Origin: Megalonaias nervosa
Lineage: Eukaryota > Mollusca > Bivalvia > Unionida > Unionidae
Assembly: GCA_016617855.1 (NCBI GenBank)
Contig: JAECUM010004933.1
Location: forward strand, 1 to 64,000
DNA length: 64,000 nucleotides
Reading direction: 5' to 3'
Position 1 is the stretch's first letter; each line of letters begins with the position of its first letter. Positions 23,830 to 37,329 of this stretch are shown one piece after another. The translations under genes and the position numbers were made by a program. The notes below the pieces were generated by a model, which was not told the DNA's origin, ran no database searches, and saw only the letters and a program-made list of their open reading frames with translations.

Positions 23830-25743
23830 TTAACCTTTATATGAGACATCCACTCAAAACTTTAACACTGTTGACCAAAATGCTTATTAAGTAGGCAAAG
23901 AAAGGTAAAACAAAATCCTCACGTATCTGCTATTATATTAATTTCAAACAACTGGCAGCCCCAATTTCCATTGGCAGCCACATGATTTTTATTTTGAAAT
24001 ATCCCTATTGAATGTTAATGAATCCTGCTTGCCAGAACTTGTCTTGTGTTCTATTCATATCAATAGCATGTGTTACTAGATCATAGCTACTAGTAGCCTG
24101 GTAACCCTGGCCTCCCATGATGCTCTGCACATGAGGCCAGGCTTGTACTGTTGAATGACTGATACTAGTGGTCCAGGAGAAATTCAAGCTGGCGGAGGAA
24201 ATAGAAAAATGTGTTGGCAAGTAAGAAATAGCCAGTTGTTTGGCAGTATTAGTTACAACTATGTCTATTACAGATGTACTGAGTGTTTTCTTAAAATAGC
24301 ACTGTGCAATACTGTCATTTTCAGCCATTATGTTTGAGTTGGTTTGGGGGAAAGGTGAGAGACTGTGAAATAGTATTGTGCTTTTTTTTGTGTGCATGTC
24401 AGAAAATGGGGTATGGATTGGTAGGATTTAGGTTGGTCATACAATATATACATACTAATGCAATGCAAATTTTTTAGAAGAATGCTTTGGTAGAATTGTA
24501 TATGCATTAAAAAAAAGGAATAATAATGCTTTGAAACATCAAACATTTGCTTAGTTGAAAACTTTTCTTTTTGGTGACAAAAGATCACTTGAAAGAATTC
24601 ATAAAATACACAGTTACACTTCTTAGTAACAATGTTTATTTTACTTGTATTTTGGTAATATATGTGTATACCTGTTTATATTTTTTGTATTATATTTGTG
24701 TTTATATCGATTCGGCAGATTATTGCACCCACAAAACTGTGCAATTATTCATGCAATTTGATTTTGATAACCTTGAACTCGAAAATTCAATATCACTTTA
24801 TGATAAAATAGTCCATTTGGCAGGAAAGATGCATTGATAGCTGTTAGTTGTTTTCTTTTTCTTGTACATATATTTAGCAGCAGTTACATTAAGAAAACCT
24901 AAATATTTTTACAATAGTGCAGTATCCAAGCCAGTGGACTGAGTGTTAGACACTGGTAGCACAGATTTGAAAATCCTCAGAGCTGCATGATTAATATTTT
25001 GATATACTCCTGTAATGCCACTCTTTAAGCAACAGTTCTTATAGGTCATAGACAACCCTAAGATACCTACATATTTGACTATTTACAAATTTTTTTAAGT
25101 TAATAAGGAAACAACATTAAAACCTGGACACTTCTTCAAGAACTGTACCATGCATCTGTGCATGCTGAGTTCCTTCAGTTGATACATTTATGTTGTCAGA
25201 CCTTGTCATTCATGATGACAGATGATGGCTGCATTTCAATATTTTCACTTCAAAAAGGAATTACACTTCTGAAATGCTCGTACGTTTTGACCATTCAACA
25301 ATCATTACAATAATTATATGCATGGATCAAATTAAAAAATAACAAAACATTGCCACTTATTGAGAATTACCCAATAATCTTTAAAAAAAAAAAAAAATGA
25401 CTTCAACAATCCTATGTAAGGCAGTGATGTATAATAGCTATTAATGAACGCCATTTGTCACTCAAACCCAGACATGTGCCAATGCTTATGGTCCACCAAC
25501 CAGAACTGTCGTTAGCAACCAGTACTGTCATTAGCAACCAGTACTGTCGTTAGCAAAGTTGTGATCATATCATTTTTAGACACAATGTCAGCCTGATGGA
25601 CTTTCAGGCCTAAATCACCGTTTTAAATGTCACCCTATATCATGTACAAATTCCAATTGGCCTAATTACATTATTCAACCATTTGTCATGATATTTTTAG
25701 TTGCACTAAAATAATAAAATAATAATGACTAATTCACACTGAC
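23830..25743. other. intron sequence, no gene seen
   Basis: Within the intron between exons 28047 and 23305. A three-fold 20-bp repeat ('ttagcaaccagtactgtc') lies at 25503-25555. A frame at 24005-24160 (minus) has protein-like composition but no donor site, so I do not call it. Confidence 0.5.
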
Positions 25744-27514
25744 TACCATATATACTTGCATATAAGCCAAATAATTTAGGAAAAAATAAAGGCCTGGAAG
25801 AAGGGGGTGGGAGTCAGCTTATCTGCGGTCCAAGGTCTAAACTTGAAAGTTTTTAAGAATTTTTTTGTTTACTACCATAATGGCTCTAAATCTTGGGACA
25901 TAAAAAAAATAATGCATTTTAAAAAAACATACATTATCAGTGTCCCAACACTGTCTAAACTGTTATAAACTACTATGATTGCCTTTGTTATTATTTTACA
26001 CGTGCATAATTTCTGATTTCTCCAACACGAAATTAAATAAAGGCAAATAAAGACTTCATAATTCACAGGCCAGTTCGAGTTTACCCAGGAGACCAGGCTG
26101 TACTATAATGTACATAACTTACACAGTGCAAATTGTGCCTAGAGTCACTTTAATCTTGTTTATTCCCAAACATATTAGATGCAGATCTGCTTTATTCATT
26201 GTTCTGACTTAATTGCATTCTTCCAGATAACACTTCATCTAGTCGGTAACAGCTGTTTCATTTACACTGATCCACACGCGAACGAGTTACTCTTTTTCAA
26301 TGATATAAGCAATGCTACAAATTGAGGTAATCTGTATGAAATGGTACACACGTTCAATTGTGCCTTGCACAAAACCAGCGTAACTGTTACATGTTCATGA
26401 AAGAATGGTAATAATAAAGGCTAAAATATTCGGAATATAGATCAACTAAGATCACCATCAATCTATTTTACTTTTGTGTTTTGGCTGAACAAAATCATAA
26501 TTTTCCACACAGTGGAAAGCTGGATGTTTTGATGTCTCCTTCATTTATAATTGGTGGATTTGTCTTTTGTTTTCTGACAGCAATACAGACCAGTTAATCA
26601 TTAAAACCCTGAAATTGGCTTGGGGTTTAAGAGGGAATTTTGACCAGCAATTATACCAGTATTTTGATGTGCAATTGCCTTTCACTCCATAATATTAGCA
26701 TGATTACCGTAATTCTGTAAAATGGGGTGTAAGGTCACTTATGTCAAAGCAAACTACAACTCAGTTTTTATGGTATTAGCATAATTTTCAAAGCACTATT
26801 TCTGAAACTTCATTATTGTATTTTTGGAGATATCATTAAAGTTTAGTGCAGTGGTGCCCATGATTCGAATCCAAGGGATGTACTTCATTCAGCAGAATGT
26901 ACTTCATCCAGTGCTTTTCTAAACCTACAATGTACAGGCGGTCGCACCATTATGTAAATATGTTCTGCAGCCTAATTGCGAGCATTGAACCCAACCCTAT
27001 TGTTGTCATACTGGGATAATATTTTAATGAGTTAGGTATTTACAATTTCAAGGCAAAATAAAAACGTAATCACTGGTGCACTGATATAAAAAGTCTAATG
27101 CAATAACTCATAAACAAACAATAATCGAGTCAAAAGGGAGAGGTAGTGTTACAGCAACCCACGAATGCTCAATTCTTGTCATTGTCCAATCACGTTATAC
27201 ACAAATCTGAATTAGGCAAAAACAATAAGAAAACAGAGAATTAAATAAATTTCTTAACTTTTCAAAAAACTGATACCATTTCTATGTAATAATCATACAT
27301 GCCAACCCCTAGAGAGTTATACGCATAATTTTTGCTAATATCATTTTGCCCAAATAAATGCATTTAGAACATATCACGTGCATCTTGTGGTGTCATCTCG
27401 GACTTGTGGGTTGGCTGATACACAGGTCATGCACTTTTTAGTGTTTATATCTATTCAGTTTGGGGGGGGGGTCGGCTTATATGTGAACAGGTTTATACGT
27501 GAGTATATACGGTA
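25744..27514. mobile_element. DNA transposon copy A (TACCRTATATAC ends)
   Basis: 1771 bp. The left end TACCATATATACTTGCATAT and the reverse complement of the right end (TACCGTATATACTCACGTAT) are near-identical. The interior is non-coding and matches copy B (29982-32942) in inverted orientation along its whole length. Both copies are bounded by TA, so a TA target duplication (Tc1/mariner-like) is likely. It lies in the second intron of the zinc-finger gene. No transposase is present, so the element is non-autonomous. Confidence 0.8.
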
Positions 27515-28046
27515 AGTGTGAACATAAAATACTTTGATTTTTATGATATTCTATGCCAATAGCTAAATTGTGTTTATGTCTGTGCTAGTGGTAGGTCAGT
27601 TGTTTCTTTAACAAGTTTCTGGTTTGCCTAACGTGGGTTGTGTCACTTTGTGTACTTTACCTAACAAATCAGCCTAATCAGCTTTCCCACAGCAGTAATC
27701 AAATGACTAGCAACACAAACAAATCCAGCTATTGTCTAGCTCTCTGTGGAATGAGAGTTATTTACCTCCTATGAATTTTACCTTCTAATTGCCTCTATGA
27801 CAATTAACTGTATAAACTGCCCAGGGGTGATAGTATTCCATAAGCATCAATTAGAATGCTATGCTATTTTTAAACACCCTTGGTTAAAAGACATAAACAG
27901 GGTCTTCATAAATTCTCTCTCTTTGAATAACATTTACTGAAACTTGTGTTTTATAATGTGGAAATGGCCACAACTCCTTTCCTCACTCTAATGATGACTT
28001 CCACAAGCTACTCATTTAAGTTATATTATCAAGAAGCAATAGTGAC

Positions 28047-28209
28047 CTGTATTGGCACAGAAATGAAGGAACTGTTTCTTGACCCCCTCTAGGCTCACAC
28101 GATTTAGGAAGTCTGTCCCCTTTTCCGATCCAAAGTATCCATGGTCTTTATCCTCAGTACTGGCTGTTAAAACCAATGTTTCCACACCTGTCTCTGACAG
28201 TTTCTTCAG
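28047..28209 (-). CDS. zinc-finger gene (minus copy), middle exon
   Basis: A 163-nt exon between a TTTCAG acceptor (28211-28210) and a GT donor (28046-28045). It encodes 54 residues plus one base, starting LKKLSETGVETLVLTAS and ending FLHFCANT. Its length, boundaries and phase match the plus-strand exon 61813-61975, and 35 of 54 residues are identical. That conservation, with mostly conservative changes, shows it is a real exon under selection. It splices in frame to 23305-21963. The domain is not one I recognise. Confidence 0.8.
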
Positions 28210-28252
28210 CTGAAACATGTACATTTATAATAAATAATAATAAATAAAAATA

Positions 28253-28280
28253 ATCATCATCATCATCATCATCATCATCA
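28253..28280. repeat. (ATC)n microsatellite
   Basis: About nine ATC units in the first intron of the minus-strand zinc-finger gene. Confidence 0.9.
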
Positions 28281-28858
28281 AAGATTTTTTTAAAACAGCT
28301 GAAAATAATCATCTCAAATGCAGTTTACTGAAAAAATGGTACAGGCAATAGATTCCTGACACAGTTACAATACTGAAGAATGGTGACATCCATTCTGCAG
28401 GTATTCACACATTGTCTGGCTAGTACTGTATTATACAAAATAATTGTGATTAATTAAAGTTTTTGAGAAGATGGGTTCTAATACTTATTATTAAGGTATG
28501 ATTGACCCAGCTAATAAAGACATTTATTTATTATTATTAAGATTCTCAATTCCACTCCCATAAATAAAAAAGAAAAGTCATTCAGGTCTATATGCAAATA
28601 CTGAGTTAGTTATGGTGATAATTTAACATGGACTATAGTGTTTGAATACCTGGTGGATGGACATCACATGCTCACATGTGCTACAAAATAGTTTGCCCCA
28701 CTTAAGCAGTATTCCTGGTCAAGTAGCTCTCACTGATTATGAAAAAGCATTTAATACAAAATCTTGGAAACTCCTTGAACAAGTTTTAAAAAATTTAGAA
28801 AGCAAATAATACAAGCATAACCCTGTCATGTTTGTTTCTCCTCTGTCCAGGAAGGAAG

Positions 28859-29030
28859 CCACAGTAGCTCAGCTGGTAGAGCATCAGACTTATAATCAAA
28901 GTGTTGTGGGTTCAATACCCATCCAGGTCATCCCATGTTGGCTGCCTCAGTGTATCTATGGGAAAGACACTTAGTTGCCAATCCCATTCCCCTGGTATGA
29001 TATGGCTAATAATAACTTAAAAGTGACTGT
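28859..29030 (+). mobile_element. tRNA-derived SINE, family 2
   Basis: The tRNA-like head has an A-box (agtagctcagctggtaga) and B-box (gggttcaatacc), and an anticodon-arm-like 'gacttataatc'. A non-tRNA body follows ('ggaaagacacttagttgcca'). The 5' and 3' acceptor stems do not pair, so it is a SINE rather than a tRNA gene. Confidence 0.7.
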
Positions 29031-29067
29031 TAAAACCAACAAATCATGGCGAACAGAGATAACTGAA

Positions 29068-29430
29068 ATAAAGGTACAGTAGTGACTAACAGAAATATGA
29101 AAGGTACAGTAGTGAATAATAGTGAAATATCAAATGTACAATAGTGAATAATAATGAAATATCAAAGATACAGTAGTGAATAACATAAAAATATCAAAAG
29201 GTACAGTAGTGAATAATAGAGAACTATCAAAGGAATAGCAGTGACTAATAGAGAACTACCAAAGGTACAATAGTGACTAATAGAGAAATATCCAAAATAC
29301 AGTAGTGAATAATAAAGAACTATCCAAGGCACAGTAGTGACTAATAGAGAAATATCAAAGGTACAGTAATTACTAATAGAGAAATATCAAAGGTACAGTA
29401 GTGACTAATAAAGAAATATCAAAGGTGCAG
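29068..29430. repeat. ~31-bp minisatellite
   Basis: About 11-12 imperfect units of 'aaggtacagtagtgactaat' plus 'agagaaatatc', directly after the SINE. Confidence 0.9.
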
Positions 29431-29981
29431 TATTTATTCCATAAATTAAATGAGTTACATGCAAATTTATATAAATTTCAATTGTTATACTTGTTTATAG
29501 AAATACATTCTTTGGTTTGGTATTAGCCATATGTTTAATTCATGTTTTAGGGAAACCAAATTTGTAGTTGATTCCATTCAGTAGGAGTTGTGCATGAACC
29601 TTGTAAAATTTAATTTAATCTAAGAAACAACCAGAAAAAGACATGGAAAATTCTGCTTAAAACCCTCGTGGATGCTCCATTGATGCTTGTCAATCTGGTC
29701 CCAAGTCTAATGCCCTGTCAAGGATGTATGATACAAGTTTTTTTTAAAAAATGTAAAATTGTCACTCTGACCATGACCTTTGACATTTTCACCTCCACAT
29801 CAGTAGCAATATTTTATATCCAATACTAAACATCTGATGACAATTCATCCATGGCAACAGTATTACTAGTTACAAAATGTTTCACATCCACCTAAAATTT
29901 CAACAACTGCTCCATGTAACCTAGAACTTTGACTTTCTTGGGATTAAATCTGATAATGATCAACAGATGCAAACAGGATAC

Positions 29982-32942
29982 TACCATATATACTCGCATA
30001 TAAGCCCATTCGTGTATAAGCCGACCCCTCAAAATGAACAGGTGTAAACACTAAAAAGTGCATGACCCATGTATAAGCTGATCCACAACTCCAAGACATC
30101 ACAAGATGCACGCTGTAAGTTCTAAATGCATTTATTTAAGCAAACTTATATTAACAAAATGTACGCTTATACTTATCTGGGGCTTGACATGTATGATTAT
30201 TAAAAAGAAATGGTATAAACTTGTTTGAAAAGCAATTTATTTAATTTCTGTTTTCTTATTGTTTCTGCCCAATTTAGATTTGTGTATAATTTAATCAAAC
30301 GATGACAAGAATTGAGCAATCATGAGTTGCTGTAACACTACCTCCTCCTTTTGACTCAATTATTGCTTGTTTATGCATTATTGCATTGGACATTTTATAT
30401 CAGTGCACCAGTAATTATGTTTTTAATTTGCCTTGAAATTGTAAATACCTAACTCATTTAAATTTGATCCCAGTATGACAACACAACGAACAACAATACA
30501 GTTTGATTCAATGCAATTAGACTACTGAACACATTTACATAATGGCACCACCGCATGTACATTGTAGGTTTGAACACGCACTGAATGAAGTACATTCCAG
30601 TGAATGAAGTACATCCCTTTGAGTCGAATCATGGGCACCACTGCACTAAACTTTAATGATATCTCCAAAATTCAATAATAAAGTTTAAGAAAAAATCCTT
30701 CGAAAATTATTCTAATACTGTAATATCTGAGTTGTAGATTGCTTTAATGTATATTAAATGACCAGACACCATACCTGTCAACTCTCACGCTGAGAGAAAA
30801 AAAAAAACCTCCCAAATTTTGGGGTCACTCCACGCCTACCTCCCAATCTCATAATATCTCCCGATTTTTGCAGAGAACTACCGATTAATACATTATGTCT
30901 TCAATTTTCATTTCTCCTAAAAAAGAAAAGTCCTACATAAATAGATATATCATATGGAAGCCATGTTCTGTTGTATCACCTGTGAATATTGTCATGACAA
31001 AATAATTACTTTACTAGAAAGAATTCACTTCTTCGCTATATACAGTGTTAAGTTTAAATATTATTCACGTAAATTTATGATTTTTTTTTTCATCTACAAC
31101 AATACAAAAATCAGAAAATAAACCAGAACAAAAAATAAACCACAACAATAAAAACTGTCGGCAATTAATTTCAATCCCAAGAATGATAATCGTGAATGTT
31201 GTAGCTCCGTATGCGGTAGCTCCTATCACACCAAAGAAACTTACACGAGTGAGCACCTGGCATTTTTATAAGGTATATACGAACGTTAATTACCATCGTT
31301 AAATTAAAAGGAGGAATGAAAATACATACCATGCAGCATATGTGTCCTCAAAAAACTAATTCAGAATACATTTGTTTTATAGTAAACAATACTAAAGGCC
31401 TTACAAGTTGACAATAAGGGAATAGGGTTGGCTATACAACGAGGGGAAAATTGGGAAAATAACTGCCACATGTTCGGTACCGTGAGGCTGCCTATTTAGG
31501 TACCTTTAGTTCAACAAACTTGGTAATCCTTTATTTGCCAATCAATTGCTGGTGCTTGCATAACACATGGTAGTGTAGAACATGGTTTCTTTGAATCATG
31601 ATGGAGGGCAAGTCATTTTCACAAAATAGTTGCATCGATAAGGATTAACTTTTAATTAGTCGCACTGGCTTTCTTGCTTGTTTATTTCAGACTAACCTCT
31701 AGCTATTGTATAGTTTGGCCACAGCTGACCAGAATATGAAAATAGGGCACATCCTGGGGGAAAATAAGGCACGTCACATGGAGAAACCACGCATCCTTTG
31801 CGAATTTTGCCCATATTAGATCTGGAAGATATATTAGTGAAAACACGGCTTTAAAAATGTCATGAAAAACCTCCTGATATTAAGTCCCAATCTCTCTGTG
31901 TTTTTATTCAGTCTCCCTACTTGGCTTCTGAAAAGTTGACAGGTATGCCTTACAACCTGTTTTACAAAACTACAGTAATCGTGCTAATATTATGGAATGA
32001 AAGGCAATTACATATGAATGTACTGGTATAGTTGCTGGTTGAAATTCCCTCTTAACACAAGTCGGTTTCGGGGTTTTAATGATTAACTGGCCTGTATTGC
32101 TGTCAGAAAATGAAAGGCAAATCCACCAACTATCAATAAAGGAGACGCCGAAACATCAAGCTTTAAACTGTGTGGAAAGTTGTAATGTTGTTCAGCCAAA
32201 ACACAAAACTAACATAGATTGATGATGATCTTAGTTGATCTATAATGATAATTTTAGCCTTTATTATTACCACTCTTTGTGAACATGTAAGTTATGCTGG
32301 TTATGTTCCTTGTACAAGTAAATGTGCGTACCTTTTCATTAATATTACCTCAGTTCGTAGGATCACTTATATCATTGAAAATGAGTAACTCTGAGCACGT
32401 GATTCAACGTAAATGAAACAGCTATTAAGCACTAGCTGAAATGTTATCAGGAAGAATGCAATTTGGTCGAAACAATGAATAAAGCAAAATCTGCATCTAA
32501 TATGTTTGGGAATAAATAAGGATTTAAGTGATGCTATGCACATTTTGCACTGTGTAAGTACTGTACATTATAGTTCAGCCTGGTCTCCCGGGTGAACTCA
32601 ACCAGCCCGCGAATTATGAAGTCTGTATTTACCTATTTAATTTCATATTGGAGAAATCAGAAAATATGCACATGCAATATAATAACAAAATCAATCATAG
32701 TACTTGATAACAGTTTAATAAGTGTCGGGTCGCTGAAAATAATTTTTTTTACATGCATATGTCTTAGGACACAGAAAAAAATTATTTTTTCGTTTCTGAA
32801 GATTTACAGCCTTTACAGTAGTCAACAAAAAGACTTAAAAACTGTCAAGTTTAGACACTGGCCCGCGGATAAGCCAACCCCCCTACTTCCTGGCCTTTAT
32901 TTTTTCCTAAATTATTCAGCTTATATGCAAGTATATATGGTA
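29982..32942. mobile_element. DNA transposon copy B, inverted relative to copy A, with nested insert
   Basis: 2961 bp with the same TACCATATATAC ends as copy A. The interior matches copy A in reverse orientation, apart from an extra 1178 bp at 30770-31947 that is a separate transposon. Removing that insert leaves 1783 bp, against 1771 bp for copy A. It sits in the first intron of the minus-strand zinc-finger gene. Confidence 0.8.
30770..31947. mobile_element. hAT-like non-autonomous transposon nested in copy B
   Basis: Ends are CATACCTGTCAACT and its exact reverse complement. Copy A provides the empty site ('ccttacac' in the matching place). The bases flanking the insert are CCAGACAC on the left and CCTTACAA on the right, each a slightly mutated copy of that octamer. 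An 8-bp target duplication is the hallmark of hAT elements. The interior has no transposase. Confidence 0.75.
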
Positions 32943-32997
32943 CCTTTTCTTTAAAAACAAAAAATCTCAAAGACTTGTGCATGGTAAACAAATCTGA

Positions 32998-33336
32998 TTA
33001 AAATCAGATTACCACTGTCCTACGTGAAGATCTGATGGCGACCGCTTAAGGGTGCCCATGTTCTGTTGACTTATGTTATTATCATAATCGCTAAATTTAT
33101 CAACCAATCAGATGAAGTCTTATACTTTCACATTTGGGAGGCTAAGTAGTATGGATGTAGAGCATCAACATGTGCCAAATGATGTAATTTATGTGTGCCA
33201 AATGATGTAATTTACTTTCAAATTTCTGAAAGCAGCATTTCCATTGGCTAATTCAAAGGTCATCAGAACATGATGTATTGACCCCTAAGTAGTTGCTGTC
33301 AGATCTTCACATAGGACAGTGGGGATTTGATTTTAA
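32998..33336. mobile_element. MITE with ~50-bp TIRs and TTAA flanks
   Basis: The arms share 'ccactgtcctacgtgaagat' (left, about 33012-33031) and its near-perfect inverse at about 33302-33321, extending about 50 bp. TTAA is present at both ends (32998-33001 and 33333-33336), as in piggyBac- or Kolobok-type insertions. An internal 26-bp phrase, 'tgtgccaaatgatgtaattt', is duplicated. Confidence 0.65.
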
Positions 33337-34007
33337 ACATATTGGTGCCAGTAAGACAGAGAAATGGTAAAATCAATTTTTTTAGCCCGATGTTGACCAT
33401 ACACGACATATGGAACTGTTATGGTAAACAGACATTATGACTACCATGTCTCATCTATTGCAACATTCATCAAAAGTGAGACTAAAATGTTACAGTTTTT
33501 TTTCTAAAGCTAAAAGTCAGCAACAATCATCTTTTACAGCTGACATCATATCCATTTTATATACCCATTAAAATACAACTTGAATTAGTTTTGGGTGTTC
33601 CTGATATTTCCATCTAGTTGTACTCCCAAGGTCAGTAAAATATAATTAATGCACATGAAATCTTTTCCATGATAACATTTTATAAAATGTTCATTACAGG
33701 ATTTTATACAATGTAACAATTGCTGGAGATATATGTTTCCCATGCAGAAGTGCTCAATACTGGGGACCAACCATTTAAGTTTCAGGGGATATGAGTCTGG
33801 AATTTTCTTTGGGACTAGGAACTTTTGTTTCTTTTACCTGACGATAATTTGTTTCAAATAATATAAAGGGCACAATACGATTATCCCCATCCAATGGTCA
33901 GTACCTTAGTCAAAAATAGATGAAAAATGCAGGAGACTCTAGCAAATGGTGGAGATATAATATACCCATTAAATCAAAGGGTAAGATCAGAGTGTAAGGC
34001 AACCCAC

Positions 34008-34097
34008 CAGTGTCTGTATCTGGTACTTAAGAATGGCCTGAATAATGAGTCTGTTTGCTGGGTCCAGTAGAATTTCATCAATATCCATGTCCAACAG
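34008..34097 (-). CDS. zinc-finger gene (minus copy), first coding exon
   Basis: A 90-nt, phase-0 exon with acceptor TCCTTTCAG and donor GTGGG. It encodes 30 residues including MDIDEILLDP and QAILKYQIQTL. The plus-strand exon at 57686-57775 has identical length and phase, with 17 of 30 residues the same. Both copies have an ATG at the same codon in a good context (GACATGG), so translation probably starts here, at 34088 on this strand. That would give a protein of about 530 residues with the two downstream exons. The start is inference; an upstream coding exon is not excluded. Confidence 0.7.
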
Positions 34098-35195
34098 CTG
34101 AAAGGAGAAATCAGACATGATTAAAGAATGGAAAAAGCATATTGGTTCTAACTAATGACAGATTCATAAATATGCTATATCAGGATAAGTTTAACAGAGA
34201 AACAGATATTATATATGCAGAAATGTCACTCACTGGAAGCGATTCACGTTGTAATTTTAAAATCTATGCTTAATACATATTTATCAGAGTAAAATATAAT
34301 CAACTAATAGTTCTACTACAAATGGCATTGATTGTGAAATGCACTAAGTAATCCAAAGAGGAATGATAACAGGATAGTGATGTATACTGCAAACATTAAA
34401 TTAAATAAGTTAGGAATAGATAGACAGGCAGGCTGACAAATAGACATATACATAAATCACTAAAATTCTTCATTCAACATTACATGAATAAAACCCTAAC
34501 CAAGGAGTGAGAAATAAGTAAATTCTTTATTACAAAATTTATCTACAAAGTTAGAACCAATTTATTCTTTTTGGGGTTTTTTTGTTCAACAAGCTGTCAT
34601 AAAATTTATCTTTGAAATTTTTTTATAAAACAACAAAAGTAGTAAGCTTAACAGTGGTTAGATTACTCAAGTAGATAGGTAATGCCAGCAACACAGCAAA
34701 ATATCTGATTTATGTAGATGCAAAGTTTAAGGCTGAGAATAGGAAATTTACTTTCCTAATGAAAATGTTAATAATAATGTTAAGATAATATTAGTTCTGC
34801 AGTCAGAGCTTACTAATGTCTGTGACTGGTTGAATGGCGACAAACTGTCTCCACTTTGGTAATGATCAACTCATTGCTCACATGTTCTACAAAAAAGAAT
34901 TAAAAATGTTGACACCAATCCCTTAAACTCTACAAAACATCAGCTGCAAAATTTGAGAATTGTGTCTACTTACTAGATATTACATTAGACAAAAGCCTAA
35001 CTTTCAAACCAAAATTACAGAAAGAAATCAGTTAATTAAACAAATCTAATGGGATTTTGAAATTTATCACTTTACCATGGTATATTTTTCCGGTGGTGCA
35101 TACCATGGTACTTTTTCACTGTACAGGTACATCAGTAATTTCTGTCATTAAAGACTGTATGGAAATTCGAGAGAAAACTTATGACTTTAATGATA
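34098..35195. other. upstream of the minus-strand zinc-finger gene; no gene seen
   Basis: AT-rich with no supported coding frame. It would contain the upstream intron, 5'UTR or promoter of the gene, but I see no specific signal. Confidence 0.4.
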
Positions 35196-36229
35196 TTAGG
35201 GTAACACAGTCATATTCCAACCAGTAGGATAATTCTGACCGTTGATGTACCTCCCGCTGTTTACAACAAAGATATGCAAATTACTTGCTGTGTTCTTTGT
35301 TTTTATTTGTGCACGTGTGTATGCAAATTAGTAAAGATGTTTCCAGGAGGGTATTGCATGACAAAATGACATAATAGCCTCAGTATTCTTGCTTCTGTGC
35401 AAGTTCAGAAGCGGCATTCATACATTTTTTGTTTTTTTATTCAGGACCCTAGTCAGGCATCAATCATCCAAGATTTGTATAGCTTTAAATAACATAATAA
35501 TTATGCTATTGTAGCTTTAAAATGATGCTTTGTCTCTCTAAAAAAGTAAAAATTGCACCAGTTTTATGACAAATAACAATAATATGCAATGTTCTGTATA
35601 GTGGTTGGATTTACCCCAGGTTATTTTTCATAAGAAGGCAATTCCGACCGATAAAACAAGCTTAAAGAAAATGTAGAATTATGATTAGTTTGTATTGAAC
35701 TTTGAAGAAAGAAAAAACAGGAATAAATACGTAATTAAAAATAAATATAAAATTAAAGGTATTAATCTAAATAAAAATAAAATGTTAATTCCCTCCACAA
35801 TAATCTCGATAACAACATCCACAATTATCTATGTAGCAATATTGCTTTCTTTCTGCTGTCTCTCTATCTGAAACAAAATAAAAACAATTAAAAGCTTTTA
35901 AATATGTCAAGATAACCAAAATCTTTATATTTTACGGATGAAACTTGTATATGTACGGTCACTATATGGTGGTCGGAATTACACATATCAGAGGTCGGAA
36001 TAAGCCACGACACAGTCGGATTTACCCCTGTGTATATAGTCATAATAAAATAATTTTTTCAGTAAGAAAAACTCAAATTATATGCTTTTTTAATAATGAA
36101 ACTTGTTTAAGAAGCCCGATAGACTGCTTCCCGTATCGTAGTTACGGACACAGTAGTCGGCTTTAATAATGAAGTTGTCGATCTCATGTCGATGACCTCA
36201 GTGGTCAGAATATGACCAGTTTACCCTAA
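35196..36229. mobile_element. non-autonomous DNA transposon, TTAGGGTAA ends
   Basis: About 1034 bp. The left end (TTAGGGTAACACAGTCATAT) and the inverse of the right end (TTAGGGTAAACTGGTCATAT) match, extending as a diverged inverted repeat of about 30 bp. Subterminal motifs of the type 'gtcggaatt'/'aattccgacc' recur near both ends, which suggests transposase-binding repeats. The frame at 35945-36166 lies within the subterminal repeats and is not a gene. Confidence 0.6.
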
Positions 36230-37329
36230 CAGTGTGTTTTCATTATTCATGACAAAATAGTTTTAAAACTTATATTTATTTACAAAATGGTTGTATCTGT
36301 CATACATTAATGGTGAATATTACAAATATAATTATATTTATGATCCTTTAATCACATATTTGACATGTGTCACATATGCCAAAGTGGTGGTCTAATGGAA
36401 TTTTGTAAAACATATTTGGTCGAAATCCAACTTTCAACAAAAACTTAAGACAAAAAAACAAGACAAATCAAACAAACATAAACAACACAAGTCATGGTTT
36501 AGTTATTTACTAGCATATATGAATGTGTCAGGTATATTCATTCCTTGGTATAACCACGAATTATCCTACAACATTTAGGAGCACCATTGTTTTCTGTCTG
36601 AACTTAATGTAATTTCTCAGGTCCATTAAATATTTTCTTGTTTGTTTAATAAATGTTTTATATTGACTGGCCCACTCCGATAAATGTCTTGCCTGGGTGT
36701 TGGCATCCCATTCAAATTTTCCCTACCTATTATAAGTTGCATCATTTCAACTTTGTATCATCTCCAGTTACATATGTTGAGCTTCTTATGTGACATGTTA
36801 GACACATCATAGTGTTTAAACATCTTCTTCTCTTCGCATATGTACCTTTTAGTTTTAGTTCGTGTACGTTCAACATGTACAATATCAGTGTTTCCTTGTT
36901 TTGTGCCCATTATGTTTTTTTTTTATCTCTGTGCTATTTTCGTGTATGTACTACTTTTATCTGTTTTATGGAATCTTTAAAAACAATTGTTTCACAACTG
37001 ACAAAGTCTCAATTCTGAGTATGCCCTAGAATAATATAATACGAGTCAAATAAAACTGTACAAACTGCGTCCTCTGGGTGCCAAAATAACAATTTTTCAA
37101 CGAAAACGTTTATATTGCTCGAAGCCGAGTAAAAAGGCATAGCTAGAAACAAAAATAGATCGGTTAAAGGTTAAAATTTGCTCACTGAATTCAATCTACC
37201 TCTATGAAAATATATTTTGTTTACCTCTACCAGGATAATATTTGAGGCCATCCGTATAGGTTTAATCACTAACTAAACTCAAAAGCTAGACTTTGGTTGC
37301 GGAAATACGAAACTGACGACAAACATTAT
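36230..37329. other. non-coding, no gene seen
   Basis: AT-rich intergenic DNA. The short open frames lack any support. Confidence 0.5.

Noticed and set aside
23284..23833. Long open frames on both strands (up to 178 codons)
   Set aside because: They are produced by a 39-bp tandem repeat whose unit is a multiple of three; peptide repeats appear in several frames at once.
24005..24397. Possible upstream exon of the zinc-finger gene (GGQGYQATSSYDLV)
   Set aside because: Protein-like composition but no usable donor; exon 28047 joins directly and in phase to 23305.
28859..28935. tRNA gene
   Set aside because: A- and B-boxes are good but the acceptor stem does not pair and a SINE body follows.
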